DNA from: an uncultured Caryophanales bacterium
GTDB taxonomy: Bacteria; Bacillota_I; Bacilli_A; RF39; UBA660
Length of the DNA: 10,371 bases
Assembly (NCBI GenBank): GCA_937897245.1
Contig: CALCBO010000119.1
Coordinates: 1-10,371, forward strand
Direction of reading: 5' to 3'
In this document: piece after piece, positions 5,771 through 10,371 of the stretch
Layout: every line of letters begins with the position of its first letter
Position numbering within the stretch: position 1 is the stretch's first letter
Notes under the pieces: model-generated
What the model was told of the DNA's origin: nothing
Seen by the model: the letters and a program-made list of their open reading frames with translations, nothing else
Databases searched by the model: none
Translations under genes and position numbers: made by a program

Positions 5771-7652
5771 ATATAGCCACCTCAATTCTATAATAATCAT
5801 ATACATCTGTTTGAGCTTTAACTATGTATTCTTTTCCAATTTCCAAATTAAATCCTTCTATATTTCCTTCGTTAACATCAACAGGAATTCCATTAATAGT
5901 TGCATATGATATATTTACTTTATACTTTTGATTTGATTCATCTTTATAACTTAATACTAATTGACAATTATTTTCATCATACAAAGATTTAAAAGATATC
6001 ATTAACTCGCCTGATGCTTTATTAGGAATAAATGGTACATACTTCATTCCTTTTAAAGGTGCTGTTCTTAATATTTCTTTATCTCCCTCTTTATGACCTG
6101 TTTTGTCCTCGGTTTCATGTACTCCTCCACCTCGTCCTTGATTGTGTCCTTCAGGTTTTGAAGTATCATCACCATTATCATCAAAATCTCCTACATCTGG
6201 TATGTCTGCTTCACTTCCATCATCAGCTGATGTTGCTGGATTTGTATCTTTTATCTTTGCTCTAGTCTTTGGAATTACTATAGGTTTCTCAATAATAGTA
6301 GGTTTGTTTTCTCCAAAATCCCCGTCATTATTTGCTGATGGCAAAAATTCTCCGGCACCTTCTATATCACTTTCTTCTTCTATTCCCATAGATAAAGTAT
6401 CAGCAACATAATTCAGAATACTATCTTCCATTGTATTAATTTGATAGTCCATTTCTGATTTTAATGCTCCAGAAAGTCTATTGGTTTCCCAATCAGTATG
6501 TTGAGGATTTTCTACATTTATTAACCTATTATTAAAATCACTGTCTTCTATAATGCATAATGCGGAACATGGAACTGATGATATTTTTCTTAATGTTCTA
6601 ATCTTCATATGTGGATATCTAACCATAATACAGTTTTTAGTTGCTTCCTCTGCAGTTTCTTTTTTATATGCTTTTAATAATACTTTTATTTCTCCAAAAT
6701 CATCTAGTTTTATATTTTCAGAATATACATCGTCACCTGTAAGTAGTTCATATTGTGCTTTGATATTTATTAATTGACCATTAGTTGTGATGTAATCCTT
6801 ACTAATAAGTTTCCCAACTGTTTCTTTATTTAGTAAAATGTCATCAACCCTAACTTCTAGTTCATCAAACATTATTGCTACCATAAAGCTGTCTAGAATC
6901 ATAGTAATGATTTTCTTTTTCCAATCATCTACTCCCTTAAATCCAAGAATGTAAATATCTGTACCATATTCTGTTCTTGTATAATTTGGTTGTAAATTTA
7001 ATTGACCTGCAATAGGTAAATTTCTTTCATCACTACTGTAGTAACCAATTCCCACTGTTCTTTGCTCAGGTGAATCTTTATAAATAGTAGAACATAATTT
7101 GCTTATTCCTAAGAAACCTTCTTCTCCTGCTTCATTCTTTGTAGAATAGAATACCGTGTTAAAAGAACTTGCCACAAAACAAGCAAATTTTCCTACACCT
7201 TTTGAACCACCTTTTCCACCTATTTTTGAAGTTAATCCGCTACCTTTAGTTAATAAGTAAAATTTACTATCTTCTGTAGCTCCAAAAACATCACCTAATC
7301 CAGTTGTGTTTTTATCACTAATTCTCAAACATTTTATTTTTTCATTATTAATTGAATTTAACATACTAGCTAATTCTGCTCTATCATTAGGGTGTTTTCT
7401 ATAATCGTGACATGATTCAATTTCTTCTTTTAATCTTGAATATCCTGGAATATCAGTATTGTTTATTGTAAATACTTCAAACTCTACGATTGCTTTATTG
7501 CATTCTTCTCTTCTGGCATCTAGTGAGTTTTGGCATATTTCTCTTGCTAAAGATGCCATTGGATCTTTCTTGAATGTTTCCATATCTGAGTTGTTCAATC
7601 CACTTTCACTTGTAAAATTATTACTTGGAAATCTCCATATATTATAGTTCAT
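5754..7652 (-). CDS. GHKL (Hsp90/MutL-like) ATPase with acidic linker
   Basis: This is a 632-residue ATP-binding protein. The N-terminal GHKL fold shows the N box E38-x3-N42-SLDA (REICQNSLDA), which binds Mg-ATP; a G1-like motif at SDKNTTGLG (112-120), in which Asp113 and Gly118 fit but the usual DxGxG is altered; and a glycine-rich lid GGKGGSKGVGKFA (145-157). A transducer-like domain follows to about residue 420. Residues 425-530 are a low-complexity acidic Asp/Gly/Glu/Asn linker, and the last 95 residues look like a small beta-rich domain. No histidine-kinase phospho-acceptor domain or MutL endonuclease motif is seen. Such ATPases act as ATP-driven clamps or switches; here the partners are probably the operon's other products. 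AAGGAGG lies 7 nt before ATG. It overlaps the upstream gene by 11 bp and the downstream gene by 17 bp. ATP binding is well supported; a defence role is inferred from context. Confidence 0.88.
   Translation of the reverse strand: MNYNIWRFPSNNFTSESGLNNSDMETFKKDPMASLAREICQNSLDARREECNKAIVEFEVFTINNTDIPGYSRLKEEIESCHDYRKHPNDRAELASMLNSINNEKIKCLRISDKNTTGLGDVFGATEDSKFYLLTKGSGLTSKIGGKGGSKGVGKFACFVASSFNTVFYSTKNEAGEEGFLGISKLCSTIYKDSPEQRTVGIGYYSSDERNLPIAGQLNLQPNYTRTEYGTDIYILGFKGVDDWKKKIITMILDSFMVAIMFDELEVRVDDILLNKETVGKLISKDYITTNGQLINIKAQYELLTGDDVYSENIKLDDFGEIKVLLKAYKKETAEEATKNCIMVRYPHMKIRTLRKISSVPCSALCIIEDSDFNNRLINVENPQHTDWETNRLSGALKSEMDYQINTMEDSILNYVADTLSMGIEEESDIEGAGEFLPSANNDGDFGENKPTIIEKPIVIPKTRAKIKDTNPATSADDGSEADIPDVGDFDDNGDDTSKPEGHNQGRGGGVHETEDKTGHKEGDKEILRTAPLKGMKYVPFIPNKASGELMISFKSLYDENNCQLVLSYKDESNQKYKVNISYATINGIPVDVNEGNIEGFNLEIGKEYIVKAQTDVYDYYRIEVAIYANKK
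5777..5783 (-). promoter_or_regulatory. Ribosome binding site fixing the start at 5770
   Basis: GAGGTGG on the minus strand, 6 nt before ATG, is embedded in the last codons of the ATPase gene. The ATG 36 nt further upstream is preceded by no purine-rich site, so the shorter 297-residue protein is preferred. Confidence 0.75.
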
Positions 7653-10209
7653 TGTTAATCCTCCTTATATAGAAATTAATATTGTCTTTTTTTATTTCAT
7701 ATTTATCAAGCATATATGTATTTATTAAGCCTATTAATAAATATTCATTCCACTCATATCCTTTTATATCTGGGAATACAAAATATGCATCAAATTCATT
7801 TAGGTTAATCTCTCCATATCTATCTAATAGAATATCAAGATTGTTTTCTATCTGATTTAATGTATATTCATCAATAACTAGTTTTTCTTTTTTTACCATT
7901 GTCTTTTTATCTATTAAAACAAAATCCTCACTCATATATTCACATAATGTATAGTATTCGTAAAACCATTTGTTAGATAAACCCATTTTGGTTACATACA
8001 TTTCAACTTTTTTAATATCAAATTCATCTAGTGTTACTAGATACTGGCGTAGAGCAATAATATTAGTTATTATTCCAGCGTCCAATTTACTGATAATTGG
8101 TCTCCTATAATAATAATCATTTGGAAATAAGCTTCGAATAATTGAATAAAGATTAAAGCCATCAACTTCAAAATTTACTTTTGATAAGAAATTATTATTT
8201 GATAATGCTATTTTTGCAAATATTTTATGTGATGTAAGATAATTAGTATTTAATGTTGTAAACAATTCTTCTATTTTGTTTTTTAATTCGCTTTTTATAT
8301 CCATAATATTGGTTTTATTTACATAAATGAATCTTTTATTATATAAAATTAATAAATCTTTATCACTTTCACTGGAAATGATACCTTGAAATATTGTGTA
8401 TGAAACACCTGGAAACTCATTATATAAATCGTCTAGCGTGAATATGTTATTGAAACTTTTCATGTAGTTTTTAATAGCATCCCATTTATTCTGTTGTGTT
8501 CCATAAGTTATAAAGTCTCTATTTGTATGAAATTCACTACCTAACTCATAGTCAAGTACACCTTTTAATAAAAACTGATTATTAATATTACTCATGTTTA
8601 ATTCGAACTTAAACAGCTCATAAATCTCACTATAATATACAACGAGATTACTCTTTTTTATATAGTTAATAATCTTATTCTTTAATTGGTTAGGTAATTC
8701 TGGGCATTTATCTCTTCGCAAATACAAACCTCTATCAATAATACAATAATCTTTGTTTCTATCCAGTTTTGTTGCTATATATCTGCTACTTGTTGGAACC
8801 TCTTCAGTTTTATACATTTCCTTATATTTATCCATAAGGAAATTGTAGTCATCATCATTATTTATTCTATATCCTTCAGGAAAGTAAAGGTCTAGTAATT
8901 CCAAATATGTATCACTCTCATTGTACTGTTTTTTGATGTAAAATCCTTTTTTTGTTAATTTATAATCATTATCGATTATCATCTTTTCGATATAAGTTGC
9001 ATTTTTATAGCTTTCTTCAATGATAACAGAAGGTAGATTTTTTTTAAATTTATCAATGATTTCATCAATACTTTTTTCTTCAAAATAAAATGTATCATAA
9101 TCTTCAGAAAAATTTATTTTCATAGTATTACTATTACTAATTTTTACTTTTATCAATTTAGATACTATTTTATTATTGAGAATTTTAATAAATTTCTCAT
9201 TTGAAATATATAAAAGTCTTTTAATATCTACATATCTAAAAATAGGTATTAAATCATCAAAATTTATCTTTATATAATTAATCTTTTTATGTATTTTTGC
9301 TTCAATTTGTCTGACTCTTTCGCGAGTTAATCCTATTTCATCGCCTACTTCTTGGAGTGTCAATACTCTATCTATTCCCACATCTTTAATTCTTGAGTTA
9401 TAGATGAATAACCATTTATCATCAAATTCATTATAAAAATTCTCAAATCTAATGAATATATTCTTTACTTTTTCTGCATCTATGTCGTTTAGTAGCCTTA
9501 AATAATTGTTTACTTCAATGCAAAATATTAAAGAAAACAATTTGTAGTTACTATTTAACAAATCTTTTAAAGTTACTACATTAAATCTTTTTAACCATTT
9601 CTTTTCAAATGTATTTGAGTATGTTACTAGCATAGATAATATCGGACTATCTACTACATCATCATACAAGTCTTCAACCATTTCATTTTTATCTATAATT
9701 CCAAACTCTAATCGTATTTTTTCAAACTGAGTTTTATAATTATTATAGTTTATTAGTAAATCAAAATATAATGAGCGTAAATACAAATCTGAATACTTTC
9801 CGTTACAATTATTCTTAAAGTATAAAAAATTATAAGCAAGTGCTTCTTCGTAATTTGTAACAATTTTTTCCATTATTTTTGATATCATTTCTTCATTACT
9901 TAAATCAAGATTTTCATTTATTGATTTTATTAGTTGGTGAAACAATATATATAAATCTTCTTCTTGTTTTGATAGTATGTATTCTTCTTTTCCGTTTGAA
10001 TCAAAGTTAATATTTAAATAGAAACTCAAAGCTTCTTCATCTACAAATGAATTATCACTTATATTTAGAGCAATATGCTTTGCTATTAGTTCACATGTTG
10101 TTTTTTTATTTGCAATAGAGGATATTATTAAATACTTTATATAACGGTCATCTTTATCAATTGAAGAAGTACTTGGTAATTTATTTTTTATAACGTCACA
10201 AGCTCTCAT
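7642..10209 (-). CDS. Large sigma-70 region-4-like DNA-binding protein
   Basis: At 855 residues, this protein is far larger than a sigma factor. Residues 281-310 are a textbook sigma-70 region-4 helix-turn-helix (TLQEVGDEIGLTRERVRQIEA and onward). Just before it, WLKRFNVVTLKDLLNSN (205-221) resembles the helix-hairpin-helix of the RNA polymerase alpha C-terminal domain. No sigma region 2 is seen, so it is unlikely to be a true initiation factor. The C-terminal half contains several loosely similar units of about 50 residues, each a short helix pair then a beta wing (around 470-500, 519-570, 587-634, 655-708 and 798-850), reading like a chain of winged-helix domains. A role in recognising DNA for the operon's effector is plausible. 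It overlaps the upstream gene by 4 bp (ATGA) and has only a weak purine-rich site (GAAGAAGAAAC), so it probably depends on coupled translation. The region-4 motif is certain, the repeats inferred. Confidence 0.88.
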   Translation of the reverse strand: MRACDVIKNKLPSTSSIDKDDRYIKYLIISSIANKKTTCELIAKHIALNISDNSFVDEEALSFYLNINFDSNGKEEYILSKQEEDLYILFHQLIKSINENLDLSNEEMISKIMEKIVTNYEEALAYNFLYFKNNCNGKYSDLYLRSLYFDLLINYNNYKTQFEKIRLEFGIIDKNEMVEDLYDDVVDSPILSMLVTYSNTFEKKWLKRFNVVTLKDLLNSNYKLFSLIFCIEVNNYLRLLNDIDAEKVKNIFIRFENFYNEFDDKWLFIYNSRIKDVGIDRVLTLQEVGDEIGLTRERVRQIEAKIHKKINYIKINFDDLIPIFRYVDIKRLLYISNEKFIKILNNKIVSKLIKVKISNSNTMKINFSEDYDTFYFEEKSIDEIIDKFKKNLPSVIIEESYKNATYIEKMIIDNDYKLTKKGFYIKKQYNESDTYLELLDLYFPEGYRINNDDDYNFLMDKYKEMYKTEEVPTSSRYIATKLDRNKDYCIIDRGLYLRRDKCPELPNQLKNKIINYIKKSNLVVYYSEIYELFKFELNMSNINNQFLLKGVLDYELGSEFHTNRDFITYGTQQNKWDAIKNYMKSFNNIFTLDDLYNEFPGVSYTIFQGIISSESDKDLLILYNKRFIYVNKTNIMDIKSELKNKIEELFTTLNTNYLTSHKIFAKIALSNNNFLSKVNFEVDGFNLYSIIRSLFPNDYYYRRPIISKLDAGIITNIIALRQYLVTLDEFDIKKVEMYVTKMGLSNKWFYEYYTLCEYMSEDFVLIDKKTMVKKEKLVIDEYTLNQIENNLDILLDRYGEINLNEFDAYFVFPDIKGYEWNEYLLIGLINTYMLDKYEIKKDNINFYIRRINNEL

Positions 10210-10371
10210 AGTTTCTTCTTCTTTCTAGGTTTATTTCTTTCTCTTAAAAATATTTCCTTTTGCCTGTTTAGTTCATTCTGAATGCTATTAAACATTTCAT
10301 CAATCTCTTCGTCATCATATTCATAGAATGAGGGATTAATTAAATTATGAAGTTTTGATATTAGATCATTT
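10206..10371 (-). CDS. C-terminal end of a gene continuing past the window
   Basis: An open minus-strand frame enters at the right edge and gives 54 residues before TGA at 10208-10206. The stop overlaps the next gene's ATG as ATGA, the classic coupled junction. The tail contains an acidic patch (EYDDEEIDEMF), then a charged helix, and ends in a basic cluster (RKKKKL). Too little remains to name the protein. In operons with a GHKL ATPase and DNA-binding partners, a helicase or nuclease would be a natural lead gene, but nothing here shows it. The ATGA junction and the absence of internal stops make it very likely a real coding end. Confidence 0.75.
   Translation of the reverse strand, partial: NDLISKLHNLINPSFYEYDDEEIDEMFNSIQNELNRQKEIFLRERNKPRKKKKL

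Noticed and set aside
5754..7652. The GHKL protein as a sensor histidine kinase or MutL mismatch-repair protein
   Set aside because: No phospho-acceptor His box, membrane segment or MutL C-terminal endonuclease motif is visible. Only the ATPase fold is shared.
7642..10209. The 855-aa protein as a true sigma factor
   Set aside because: Only a region-4-like helix-turn-helix is present. No region 2 or 3 is seen, and the size is several times that of group 3 or 4 sigma factors.
1..10371. CRISPR array, tRNA, rRNA, insertion sequence ends or a replication origin
   Set aside because: No regularly spaced repeats, cloverleaf, conserved rRNA blocks or long terminal inverted repeats were found on either strand.

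Overview
The window is very AT-rich (roughly 27% G+C by eye). Its genes use strong AGGAGG-type ribosome binding sites, and TAA, TAG and TGA all serve as stops, so the standard code applies. This points to a low-GC Bacillota (Firmicutes) chromosome or mobile island; nothing here fixes the genus. There are no housekeeping genes, tRNAs or rRNAs. What can be read is a defence island made of two back-to-back modules.

Module 1 (510-4076) is a type II restriction-modification system of the Sau3AI kind. On the minus strand lie a MutH/Sau3AI-family endonuclease gene (1281-2663) and a tightly linked gene of unknown function (510-1268). Diverging on the plus strand is a C5-cytosine methyltransferase gene (2832-4076). 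By family, the expected target is GATC. The 168-bp divergent intergenic region holds three GATC sites. Two of them form the 3' half of the -35 box in two tandem methyltransferase promoters with identical architecture, TTGATC-N17-TATAAT, set 44 bp apart. This suggests that the enzyme pair's own target site senses methylation and tunes expression. It is the most interesting signal in the window.

Module 2 (4090-10371, minus strand) is a compact operon whose genes all overlap. In order of transcription it has: the 3' end of a gene running off the right edge; an 855-residue protein with a sigma-70 region-4 helix-turn-helix and probable winged-helix repeats; a 632-residue GHKL-type ATPase with a long acidic linker; a 297-residue protein of unknown fold; and a 264-residue protein resembling the DUF6339 family. 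The overlaps (4, 11, 17 and 8 bp) imply translational coupling and a single functional unit. GHKL ATPases in such unknown-rich operons are known from bacterial conflict systems, so this is a credible candidate for an undescribed or poorly described multi-gene defence system. Its first gene(s), probably outside the window, would be needed to classify it.

The modules converge and share a perfect 11-bp-stem bidirectional terminator (4063-4090). The left flank (1-509) has no convincing intact gene. It holds a possible gene end, short repeats and an AT-rich inverted repeat, and may be an island boundary.

Four start codons matter: ribosome binding sites place the true starts of the 252-, 297- and 264-residue proteins inside the longest open frames, and the methyltransferase start is confirmed by AGGAGG.
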